Assembly: GCA_964469555.1 (NCBI GenBank)
Contig: CAYYAQ010000239.1
Location: 1 to 5,115, forward strand
DNA from: CAYYAQ01 sp964469555
GTDB lineage: Bacteria; Planctomycetota; UBA1135; UBA2386
Length of the DNA stretch: 5,115 nucleotides
Direction: 5' to 3'
Shown here: piece by piece, positions 1 through 5,115 of the stretch
Position numbering within the stretch: position 1 is the first letter of the stretch
Layout of the letters: every line of letters begins with the position of its first letter
Position numbers and translations under genes: made by a program
The notes under the pieces: generated by a model
Database searches by the model: none
Told to the model about the DNA's origin: nothing
The model's input: the letters and a program-made list of their open reading frames with translations, nothing else

Positions 1-2
1 GC

Positions 3-488
3 CTTGGGGAGCTGTTCCAAACCGGCGTCGACGCGGACCGCGCGCGCGAAGTGGCGGCGAAGACGCACGAGTTTGCCGGGTTCCTGATCAACGTCCTGGG
101 TGTTCAATCCGTCGGCGGACACTTCGCCGGTCGCGTGACCTGGCACGACGCCTGTCACGGATTGCGCGACCTCGGACTCCGCGACGAACCACGGCGACTG
201 ATTCGCTCCGTGCGCGGAATCGAGCTCGTGGAACTCCCCCGGGAGGAGGCGTGTTGTGGCTTTGGCGGCAGTTTCGCGGTGCGACACCCGGAGTTGTCGG
301 TCGCGATGCTCGACCGTCGACTCGAAGGCCTCGACGAACTCGGTGTGGACGCGCTTGTCAGTGGAGACGTGGGCTGCCTGATGCAGATCGAAGGCCGGCT
401 GCAGCGCCTCGCCGAGTCGCGTTCCGTTCCGCCCGTGCGCTCGCTCCATCTCGCTGAGTTGCTCGTCGCGGATGGAGCGCTGCCCTGA
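3..488 (+). CDS. lutA: LutA-type (Fe-S) oxidoreductase subunit, CCG-domain protein, 5' truncated by window edge
   Basis: This is the C-terminal 161 residues of a LutA/YkgE-like protein; the reading frame is open to the left edge and the true start lies outside. LutA works with LutB and LutC in the cytoplasm to oxidise L-lactate to pyruvate. Visible family motifs are W-H-D-A-C-H (Cys about visible residue 51), E-E-A-C-C-G-F-G-G (Cys pair at visible residues 84-85) and G-D-V-G-C-L-M-Q-I (Cys about residue 125). These make up the second cysteine-rich CCG domain, which is thought to bind an iron-sulfur cluster. The final S-L-H-L-A-E-L-L segment is the usual end of the family. LutA is normally about 240 residues, so roughly the first third is missing. 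The TGA stop shares one base with the ATG of the next gene, implying translational coupling in a lut operon. A related CCG protein such as a GlcF or HdrB fragment is less likely, given the LutBC neighbour. Confidence 0.9.
   Translation, partial: LGELFQTGVDADRAREVAAKTHEFAGFLINVLGVQSVGGHFAGRVTWHDACHGLRDLGLRDEPRRLIRSVRGIELVELPREEACCGFGGSFAVRHPELSVAMLDRRLEGLDELGVDALVSGDVGCLMQIEGRLQRLAESRSVPPVRSLHLAELLVADGALP
474..477 (+). promoter_or_regulatory. Shine-Dalgarno GGAG for lutBC
   Basis: A GGAG lies inside the last codons of lutA, ten bases before the ATG at 488. It supports that start, together with the TGATG stop/start overlap. It is the only plausible Shine-Dalgarno sequence I see ahead of a start in this window. 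Confidence 0.5.
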
Positions 489-2479
489 TGGAGCACCTTT
501 CCCCCGAGTTCTTCGCGGACAACGTGGATCGCGCACTGGCTGACGACGAGCTACGCGGAGCGTTGCGTCGGGCGACGGATCTCTTCTCCGATCGGCGCCG
601 CGAAGCGCTGAGCAGAGTGCCGGATTGGGAGGAGCTGCGCACGGAGGCGCGGCGGATCAAGGACGAGACCCTCGCGGATCTCGACCGCCATCTCGAGCAG
701 TTCGTTGAGAACGCCGAGGCCGCAGGCGTGCAAATCCACCGCGCCGTGGACGCCGAAGCCGCGCGGCGGATCGTCGAGGAGATCGCCAGGAACACAGGGA
801 CCACGGAAGCGATCGTCAAGAGCAAGAGCATGACGACCGAGGAGATCGAGCTGAACGAGTTCCTCGAAGCGCGCGGCTTGCACGCGCTGGAGACGGATCT
901 CGGAGAGTGGATCATCCAACTCGCGGAGGAACGGCCATCGCACATCATCGTGCCGGCGATCCACAAGACACGGGCGCAGATCGGCAAGCTGTTCTCCAAA
1001 CATCTCCAGACCGACCCGTCGCTGGACGCACAGGCGATGACCGTGGTCGCGCGTGACTTCCTTCGGAAACGATTTGCCGCGGCGGATGTCGGGATCAGCG
1101 GAGTGAACTTCGCCGTCGCCGAGACCGGATCGATCCTGTTGATCGAGAACGAGGGCAACATCCGGTTGACGACGAGTCTGCCGCGCGTGCACATCGCGTT
1201 GATGGGGATCGAGAAGGTCATTCCACGACTCGCGGATCTCGCTGTGTTCCTTCGACTGCTGCCACGTTCGGGAACCGGCCAGCACTTGACGAGCTACCAG
1301 TCGATCCTGACCGGCACGAAGCGACGACCCGCAGACGAGGGGCCGGAAGAGGTGCACATTGTGCTCCTCGACAACGGGCGGTCCGAAATGCTCGCGAGCC
1401 CGGTGACCAGGCAGTCGCTCGCGTGCATCCGCTGCGGCGCGTGCCTCAACGCCTGTCCCGTCTACCAGCAGATCGGTGGGCACGCTTACGGCTCCGTCTA
1501 CCCGGGTCCGATCGGTGCGATCATCACGCCGCAGTTGAACGGTGGCGAGAATGCCGACGCGCTGCCGTTCGCGTCCAGCCTCTGCGGCGCCTGCGTCGAA
1601 GTCTGCCCGGCCAAGATCGACATCCCCGAGCTTCTCCTTCATCTGCGGGCAGAGAGTCGCGAGCGCGGATCCAGGATGGAACGATTCGCGTTCCGCATGT
1701 GGGCGCGAGTCAGCTCCAGTCGGCGCGCTTTCGAGTGGGGCAGTGCGGCGCTGCGACTCCTCTCGCGTGCTGGTTTGCTCGGGGTGTTGCCGCCGGTTCG
1801 GGCGTGGCGCCGAGAGCGCAACCTCCGACCCATCGCGGCCAGGTCATTCCGCAGACAGTGGGCGTCTGAACTTTCGAAGACTGGTCTATCCGGGCGAGAT
1901 GACGTCGAGGTCGGGCGCGCCGAATCCGAGGCGGCGCCGCGCGCGCCGGAGCCGCTGGCCGAGAGAGACGCGCTGGAGCGCTTCGTCGAGATGGTCCACA
2001 GCGTCGGCGGCCAGTGTCACCAGGTGGACGACCATCGCGAAGTGCTCGATCACATACTCCAAGAACTCGACGTGTCGTCCTTCGTTTGCTCCGACGCCGC
2101 GCTCCTGCGAGATGTCAGACCGGAGGGGCGAGTCAGGGTCGAAGCGAACGCGGAGAGGTCCGAACTCCTCCGCGCCGACGCCGGGATCTCCACTGCGCAA
2201 TGGGGCATCGCGGAGACGGGCACCCTCGTGCTCATGTCCGATGACGAACGCCATCGACTGGCGTCCCTGCTCCCTCCGGTTCATATCGCCGTGCTGTCGC
2301 GGTCGCGAATCGTCGCAACCCTCGACGACGCTTTCGCATCTGTCGGGCGCGAGAAACCGGAGGAGATGAGCCGGGCCATCACCTTCATTACCGGGCCGTC
2401 TCGCACGGCCGACATCGAGCTGACGCTCGTGGTCGGAGTACACGGCCCCGGGGTTCTCCACGTGATCGTGATTCCGTGA
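488..2479 (+). CDS. lutBC: LutB-LutC fusion: lactate utilization iron-sulfur protein with two LUD domains
   Basis: This 663-residue protein joins two subunits of the LutABC L-lactate oxidising complex, which are usually separate genes. Residues about 1-300 form the LutB LUD domain, with A-E-T-G-S at 211-215, an E-N-E-G-N motif at 220-224 and a following S-L-P-R-V-H-I segment. Next comes a dicluster ferredoxin region: C313-x2-C316-x2-C319-x3-C323-P, then C366-x2-C369-x3-C373-P. The second motif has three Cys, as I recall for LutB, with Ser363 where a fourth would sit. Residues about 395-460 match the LutB C-terminal tail, ending in an S-F-R-x-x-W segment. An Ala/Glu/Arg-rich linker (about 465-493) leads to a LutC LUD domain (about 494-663) with A-E-T-G-T at 575-579, S-L-L-P-P-V-H-I at 593-600 and a terminal T-G-P-S-R-T-A-D-I-E motif. 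No signal peptide or membrane segment is seen, so it is cytoplasmic. It overlaps lutA by one base. Function is family knowledge; the fusion is read directly as one uninterrupted frame. Confidence 0.93.
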   Translation: MEHLSPEFFADNVDRALADDELRGALRRATDLFSDRRREALSRVPDWEELRTEARRIKDETLADLDRHLEQFVENAEAAGVQIHRAVDAEAARRIVEEIARNTGTTEAIVKSKSMTTEEIELNEFLEARGLHALETDLGEWIIQLAEERPSHIIVPAIHKTRAQIGKLFSKHLQTDPSLDAQAMTVVARDFLRKRFAAADVGISGVNFAVAETGSILLIENEGNIRLTTSLPRVHIALMGIEKVIPRLADLAVFLRLLPRSGTGQHLTSYQSILTGTKRRPADEGPEEVHIVLLDNGRSEMLASPVTRQSLACIRCGACLNACPVYQQIGGHAYGSVYPGPIGAIITPQLNGGENADALPFASSLCGACVEVCPAKIDIPELLLHLRAESRERGSRMERFAFRMWARVSSSRRAFEWGSAALRLLSRAGLLGVLPPVRAWRRERNLRPIAARSFRRQWASELSKTGLSGRDDVEVGRAESEAAPRAPEPLAERDALERFVEMVHSVGGQCHQVDDHREVLDHILQELDVSSFVCSDAALLRDVRPEGRVRVEANAERSELLRADAGISTAQWGIAETGTLVLMSDDERHRLASLLPPVHIAVLSRSRIVATLDDAFASVGREKPEEMSRAITFITGPSRTADIELTLVVGVHGPGVLHVIVIP

Positions 2480-2724
2480 GATGCGGCGGGGGGGGCACGC
2501 CTCGCTCCCACTACCATGACGGGGTTCAGCCTCCGGGCTTGGAGCACCCTCCCATCTACCCCGATGACGAGATCGCGCAGGACCACTTGCCGCCGGAAGC
2601 GATTCGCGAGGCGAACCTGTGCGGCGTCGACTTCTATCTTGTCGATCTACGTCACGCGAAGTACGACGCCGACCAGGCGGAATACTTGCGCCAGTCTGGC
2701 GCGATTCTACAGAACCAGGGCTAA
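2476..2724 (+). CDS. Small hypothetical protein (up to 82 residues), start uncertain
   Basis: I do not recognise this protein. The frame is open from a GTG at 2476 that overlaps the lutBC stop (GTGA) to a TAA at 2722-2724. From about base 2540 onward it looks truly coding: mixed composition, G/C-rich third positions, and a balanced acidic sequence containing P-D-D-E-I-A-Q, V-D-F-Y-L-V-D-L and D-Q-A-E-Y-L-R. The first 20 codons are less convincing: they read through a G8 tract and encode a Gly/Pro/His-rich stretch. Two starts are possible: GTG 2476, coupled to lutBC, or TTG 2539, giving 62 residues downstream of a TACCAT hexamer at 2512. Neither has a Shine-Dalgarno sequence. No signal peptide or membrane segment is evident. 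An ATG at 2516 opens a different frame that encodes an Arg/Ser/Thr-rich shadow and should not be used. Confidence 0.5.
   Translation: MRCGGGGTPRSHYHDGVQPPGLEHPPIYPDDEIAQDHLPPEAIREANLCGVDFYLVDLRHAKYDADQAEYLRQSGAILQNQG
2488..2495 (+). repeat. G8 homopolymer tract
   Basis: Eight consecutive G residues follow the lutBC stop. If translation of the small ORF begins at GTG 2476, the tract lies inside its coding sequence, and a one-base change in length would shift the frame. If it begins at TTG 2539, the tract is non-coding and sits just upstream of the TACCAT hexamer. Confidence 0.6.
2512..2517 (+). promoter_or_regulatory. Candidate -10 hexamer TACCAT
   Basis: TACCAT matches TATAAT at four of six positions and lies 16 bases after the G8 tract. 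Transcription would start near 2524, upstream of the TTG start at 2539 of the small ORF. There is no good -35 match. The call rests mostly on the same arrangement recurring before the next two genes. Confidence 0.25.
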
Positions 2725-2743
2725 GACCTCCAGATCCAGGTCT
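2724..2743 (+). terminator. Stem-loop directly after the small ORF stop, no T-tract
   Basis: AGACCT (2724-2729) and AGGTCT (2738-2743) form a perfect six-base inverted repeat around an eight-base loop, beginning at the last base of the TAA stop. No run of T follows, so it is not a standard intrinsic terminator. It could be a weak terminator, an mRNA 3'-end stabiliser, or chance. Confidence 0.25.
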
Positions 2744-2755
2744 CCGTGATACACA

Positions 2756-2788
2756 GGGGGGGGCTCCGGCACAGCGATTGCATATCAT
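2756..2788 (+). promoter_or_regulatory. Candidate promoter of the pentapeptide-repeat gene: G8 tract plus TATCAT
   Basis: A G8 tract (2756-2763) is followed after 19 bases by TATCAT (2783-2788), a five-of-six match to the -10 consensus. The hexamer occupies positions -12 to -7 relative to the A of the ATG at 2795. Transcription would therefore begin at or very near the start codon and give a leaderless mRNA. No Shine-Dalgarno sequence precedes the ATG, which fits. With a 17-base spacer the -35 hexamer would be GGGGCT at the end of the G-tract, a poor match to TTGACA. Confidence 0.45.
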
Positions 2789-2794
2789 CTGAGC

Positions 2795-4534
2795 ATGTAT
2801 CCCAAGGTCCGACTCGCGGGAGTCTCGATGCTCCTCCCCATCCTCGCCGGACTCGTCCGAGCCCAGGACTCCTCCGGGAACGCCGTGCGGCTCGATATTC
2901 GGGGGGCGAACTTCACGGGAACGAACATGCGAGGGGCCAACCTCGCGGGTGCCGACGTGAGCGGCGCGGTGTTCCGCCGCGCGAACGTCTCCGAGGTTAG
3001 CTTCTGGCGGACGCGAATCGACAACGCGGATTTTCGAGGCGTGCAGGGCCTGACCCCGCAGCAACTCAGCGCAGCGGTCTGGGACCCGAAGCAGCCTCCG
3101 CGACTCGACACGGACTTGAACTCGTTTCGCGGATTCTGGGACAAGAAGCGCATGGCTGCGAAGTTTCTCGGGAACGCGAACTGGTGGGGCAAGGATCTGT
3201 CGGAGTTTGATTTCGTGGGGGCGGATCTCCGCGGCACCATCCTCATCGGTGCGAACTTGCGCGGCGCGACTCTCCAGCGCGCCAATCTCCACGGAGTCTT
3301 CTTCCAAGGCGCGGACATCTCCGGCGCCGACCTGCGCGGCGCGAAAGGGCTGACCCCCGGTCAACTGGTGTCCGCCACGTGGGACACACGAAAGCCACCC
3401 GCCGTCGACAGCGCTTTGCGCGCTGTCCTCAAGCGCTGGAAAAGCAAGCAGCTCGTCGGTGAACAACTGGCCGGTGCCCACCTCTGGCTCGAGGACTTGA
3501 GCGGCGCGAATCTCACCGGGGCGGATCTTCGACGGGCGGTGATGATCGGCGCGAACCTCAAGGGAGCCATTCTTCGGGATGCCAAGCTCGAGTCCGTCGT
3601 GTGGACCGGCGCCGATCTCACGGGCGCTGACCTCCGCGGAGCCACGGGGATGCATGCTTCGATGTTGTACTCGGCTCGTTGGGACGCAAAGAACCCTCCG
3701 ATCCTGGGTACCAAGCTCAACGCGAAGCGCGAGTTCTTCGACAAGGGGCGGCTCGCCCGGGAGAGTCTGATCGGCGCAAACCTCTGGGGTGCGGACCTCG
3801 CGGGTGCGGATCTCGTCGGCGCGACGATGCGCGACGTCGTGTTGATCGACGCGAACCTTCGTGGCGCGTTTCTTGGTGAAGCGGATCTCACTGGGGCAAT
3901 TCTCACGCGGGCCGACATTTCCGGAGCTGACCTGCGCAGCGCCAAGGGTTTCGGAGTTGCACAACTTCTCTCGGCTCGTTGGGACGAGAAGCGACCGCCG
4001 CGCCTGAGAGTGGACCTCGCTCTCTTTGTGAAGCTCTGGGCGGCGCGGGATCTGTCGCGTCGCTCGATTCGAGACGCCAGTCTGTGGGGCGGGTCTCTCG
4101 TCGACATGAAATTTCGCGGCGCCGACCTCTTCGGGGTGGCGTTCGTGGGCACGCAACTTCGCGGCGCGAATCTGAGCTACACCAAACTGCGTGGCGCGAG
4201 CTTCCTCGGCGCGGACATCTCGGGTGTCGATTTTCGCGGCGCGCGTTACCTCACTGGCAAGATGATCCTGTCTGCGTCGTGGGATCCGAAGTCGCCTCCC
4301 GTGTTCGATCAGAGGTTCAATGTGTTGCGGACGTTCGCGCAGCACAAGCGATTCGAATTCGATCTCGAGGGCGCGTGCCTGCAAGGTGACGACCCAGCGG
4401 GGGTGATGGGGCCTGTTCGCTCGGATGATCTGGTGGCGAGCTTCTCACCTTCGAGGCCGCCCCGGCTCGGGCTCATCCGGCTGATCCAACTGATCCGAGA
4501 AGGCAAGTTCAAGCGGTTGCGAATCACGCGCTGA
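2795..4534 (+). CDS. Exported modular pentapeptide-repeat protein, five 100-residue modules
   Basis: This 579-residue protein starts with a signal peptide: basic start (Lys4, Arg6), hydrophobic core about residues 7-21, and a likely cleavage after V-R-A at residue 23. It should act outside the cytoplasm. Residues 39-538 are five tandem modules of exactly 100 residues (39, 139, 239, 339, 439). Each carries pentapeptides of the A-[DN]-L-x-G type at module positions 86-100 and 1-45. These would form three turns of a four-sided right-handed beta-helix. A non-pentapeptide insert of about 40 residues (46-85) has G-L-T-P-x-Q-L early, then W58-D59-x-K-x-P63-P64, then a basic, probably helical segment. 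The Trp recurs at 96, 196, 296, 396 and 496. Module 5 decays after about residue 525. The C-terminal 41 residues are a degenerate insert copy with a basic end. There is no catalytic motif, membrane anchor or lipobox. Pentapeptide proteins are scaffolds or nucleic-acid mimics in known cases; no function can be assigned here. ATG 2795 is chosen because the signal peptide follows it directly. Confidence 0.88.
   Translation: MYPKVRLAGVSMLLPILAGLVRAQDSSGNAVRLDIRGANFTGTNMRGANLAGADVSGAVFRRANVSEVSFWRTRIDNADFRGVQGLTPQQLSAAVWDPKQPPRLDTDLNSFRGFWDKKRMAAKFLGNANWWGKDLSEFDFVGADLRGTILIGANLRGATLQRANLHGVFFQGADISGADLRGAKGLTPGQLVSATWDTRKPPAVDSALRAVLKRWKSKQLVGEQLAGAHLWLEDLSGANLTGADLRRAVMIGANLKGAILRDAKLESVVWTGADLTGADLRGATGMHASMLYSARWDAKNPPILGTKLNAKREFFDKGRLARESLIGANLWGADLAGADLVGATMRDVVLIDANLRGAFLGEADLTGAILTRADISGADLRSAKGFGVAQLLSARWDEKRPPRLRVDLALFVKLWAARDLSRRSIRDASLWGGSLVDMKFRGADLFGVAFVGTQLRGANLSYTKLRGASFLGADISGVDFRGARYLTGKMILSASWDPKSPPVFDQRFNVLRTFAQHKRFEFDLEGACLQGDDPAGVMGPVRSDDLVASFSPSRPPRLGLIRLIQLIREGKFKRLRITR
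2909..4408 (+). repeat. Five tandem 300-bp coding repeats
   Basis: The modules begin at 2909, 3209, 3509, 3809 and 4109 and keep a strict 300-base period with no insertion or deletion. Protein similarity is clear but the DNA copies are well diverged, so the duplications are old or were followed by much substitution. The recurring landmarks are the W-D codon pair near the middle of each unit and the G-A-N-L/G-A-D-L runs flanking it. The last third of the fifth unit is degenerate. Confidence 0.8.
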
Positions 4535-4601
4535 TCAAATAAAGGGGCAAGTTTCATCGGAATGCGTGGGCGCGAGCACGGGCTTCGCCTAAATGTACGG
4601 C

Positions 4602-4632
4602 TTGGCTCCCCCCTGAGGGACCCGTGTATCAT
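4602..4632 (+). promoter_or_regulatory. Candidate promoter before the 67-residue gene: TTGGCT, C6 tract, TATCAT
   Basis: The 100-base gap between the pentapeptide-repeat gene and the next ORF holds TTGGCT (4602-4607), a C6 run (4608-4613), a small TCCC-TGA-GGGA inverted repeat and TATCAT (4627-4632). The spacer between the two hexamers is 19 bases. The hexamer ends only two bases before the ATG at 4635, so a start 12 bases after its first base (near 4639) would fall inside the ORF. Either initiation is offset, the true start codon is different, or the hexamer is not functional. No T-rich terminator for the upstream gene is visible in this gap. Confidence 0.3.
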
Positions 4633-4634
4633 CC

Positions 4635-4838
4635 ATGATTATCAGGATCACCAGCGAGCATCAGTTCTACATCCAGCCCGAAAACACCCCGGAGTCGAAG
4701 TTCTTGGGGTGGCGACTCGCCGCGCTCAAGCGGGCAAAAGACAACAGCTACACCCTCGACGCCCAGGACTTCATGACCTTGATGCGGAAGTTCACCAAGG
4801 CGAAGTTCGAAGACGAAGAGACCGGGAAGCCGGGCTAG
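4635..4838 (+). CDS. Small hypothetical protein, 67 residues
   Basis: I do not recognise this protein. It is short and soluble-looking, with no signal peptide or membrane segment. It starts M-I-I-R-I-T, has an aromatic patch around F-L-G-W-R-L near residues 23-28, then a probably helical Lys-rich stretch, and ends in a charged tail with E-D-E-E. Codon use resembles the neighbouring genes and the composition is balanced, unlike the overlapping Arg-rich alternative frame that begins at 4562. ATG 4635 is the only good start in frame and has no Shine-Dalgarno sequence. The TAG stop lies six bases from the stop of the convergent lspA. Confidence 0.65.
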   Translation: MIIRITSEHQFYIQPENTPESKFLGWRLAALKRAKDNSYTLDAQDFMTLMRKFTKAKFEDEETGKPG

Positions 4839-4844
4839 GAGCCG

Positions 4845-5114
4845 TCAGTCTTTCTTGATGCGCGTGCGAGCCAAGATGTCGAAGAACATCACGGCCCCGA
4901 TCGCCACGTAGACATCCGCTAGGTTGAAGGCGGGCAAGGATCTGTTCGAGATCGAAACGAGGATGAAGTCGCGTACGGAGTGTTCGTGGCCCATCTCCAT
5001 GTGGAACACATTGTCGAGCAAGTTGCCCGCGGTGCCCGCGATCAGCGCGCCGAGTGCCAACTGGTGCATGAGCGTGCGGCGGCCCGGTCGGTGGAAGAGG
5101 AATAGCAAGACGAC
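4845..5114 (-). CDS. lspA: Lipoprotein signal peptidase (signal peptidase II), C-terminal part, 5' truncated by window edge
   Basis: About 90 C-terminal residues of LspA, the inner-membrane aspartyl protease that removes the signal peptide of diacylglyceryl-modified prolipoproteins. The frame is open past the right edge, so the N-terminal half is missing. Two hydrophobic segments are visible, one running into G-T-A-G-N-L-L-D and one after the F-N-L-A-D motif, matching the last two of four membrane helices. Counting from an in-frame TTG at 5108, the likely catalytic Asp pair is D47 (V-R-D-F-I) and D65 (F-N-L-A-D), 18 residues apart as in characterised enzymes. The N-x-x-D-R motif is N29-L-L-D32-N33, so the usual Arg is Asn. 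The gene is convergent with the small ORF on the other strand, with six bases between stop codons, so it belongs to a different transcription unit from everything else here. Confidence 0.88.
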   Translation of the reverse strand, partial: VVLLFLFHRPGRRTLMHQLALGALIAGTAGNLLDNVFHMEMGHEHSVRDFILVSISNRSLPAFNLADVYVAIGAVMFFDILARTRIKKD

Positions 5115-5115
5115 G

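Noticed and set aside
358..1642. Overlapping minus-strand open frames of 287 and 363 codons inside lutA-lutBC.
   Set aside because: They are shadows of lutBC: Arg/Ser-rich products, no motifs, and they overlap a well-supported gene.
2516..2749. ATG-started 77-codon frame over the small ORF.
   Set aside because: The product is dominated by Arg, Ser and Thr, typical of a shifted frame; the alternative frame ending at 2724 has balanced composition.
1886..4384. An 832-codon open frame on the minus strand, antisense to the end of lutBC, the small ORF and most of the pentapeptide-repeat gene.
   Set aside because: The length comes from high GC content and the repetitive pentapeptide codons, which leave the antisense frame free of stops. 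Its product is Arg/Glu/Pro-rich low-complexity sequence with no recognisable domain, whereas the plus-strand frames have strong family motifs.
2795..4534. Pentapeptide-repeat protein as a Qnr-like quinolone resistance or gyrase-protecting protein.
   Set aside because: It is more than twice the length of Qnr, has a signal peptide, and its beta-helix is broken by a 40-residue insert every three turns.
2795..4534. Pentapeptide-repeat gene as part of a defence, toxin or secretion system with its neighbours.
   Set aside because: The neighbours are lactate oxidation genes, lspA and two small unknown proteins; no effector, immunity, nuclease or secretion component is visible.
4550..4582. Possible rho-independent terminator after the pentapeptide-repeat gene, from a GGCG...CGCC pairing.
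   Set aside because: The pairing is short, interrupted and needs a wobble pair, and no T-tract follows.

Overview
The window is GC-rich and densely coding, with short intergenic gaps. It reads as a piece of a bacterial chromosome with no mobile element, RNA gene or CRISPR array that I can see. Lineage cannot be fixed from the sequence alone. A fused LutB-LutC protein, a large exported pentapeptide-repeat protein, weak or absent Shine-Dalgarno sequences and small lineage-type hypothetical genes would suit a Planctomycetota-like bacterium, but that is a low-confidence inference.

Layout. Bases 3-488 (+) are the C-terminal two thirds of LutA, a cysteine-rich CCG-domain subunit of the L-lactate oxidation system. 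Bases 488-2479 (+) overlap it by one base and encode a 663-residue fusion of LutB (LUD domain plus iron-sulfur dicluster) with LutC (second LUD domain). Together they make a compact lutA-lutBC operon that would oxidise L-lactate to pyruvate in the cytoplasm. Bases 2476-2724 (+) hold a small unrecognised ORF with an uncertain start.

Bases 2795-4534 (+) encode a 579-residue protein with a signal peptide and five tandem modules of exactly 100 residues. In each module a stretch of about 12 pentapeptides (three turns of a right-handed beta-helix) alternates with a roughly 40-residue non-pentapeptide insert carrying a W-D-x-K-x-P-P signature. This is the most unusual item here. Bases 4635-4838 (+) encode a 67-residue unrecognised protein. 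Convergent to it, bases 5114-4845 (-) encode the C-terminal part of lipoprotein signal peptidase LspA, which runs off the right edge.

The gaps before the three non-lut genes each contain a G or C homopolymer followed 13-19 bases later by a TA(T/C)CAT hexamer. I read these as candidate promoters. The one before the pentapeptide-repeat gene is placed exactly for a leaderless mRNA. Apart from the lut genes, nothing in the window ties the neighbours into one pathway.
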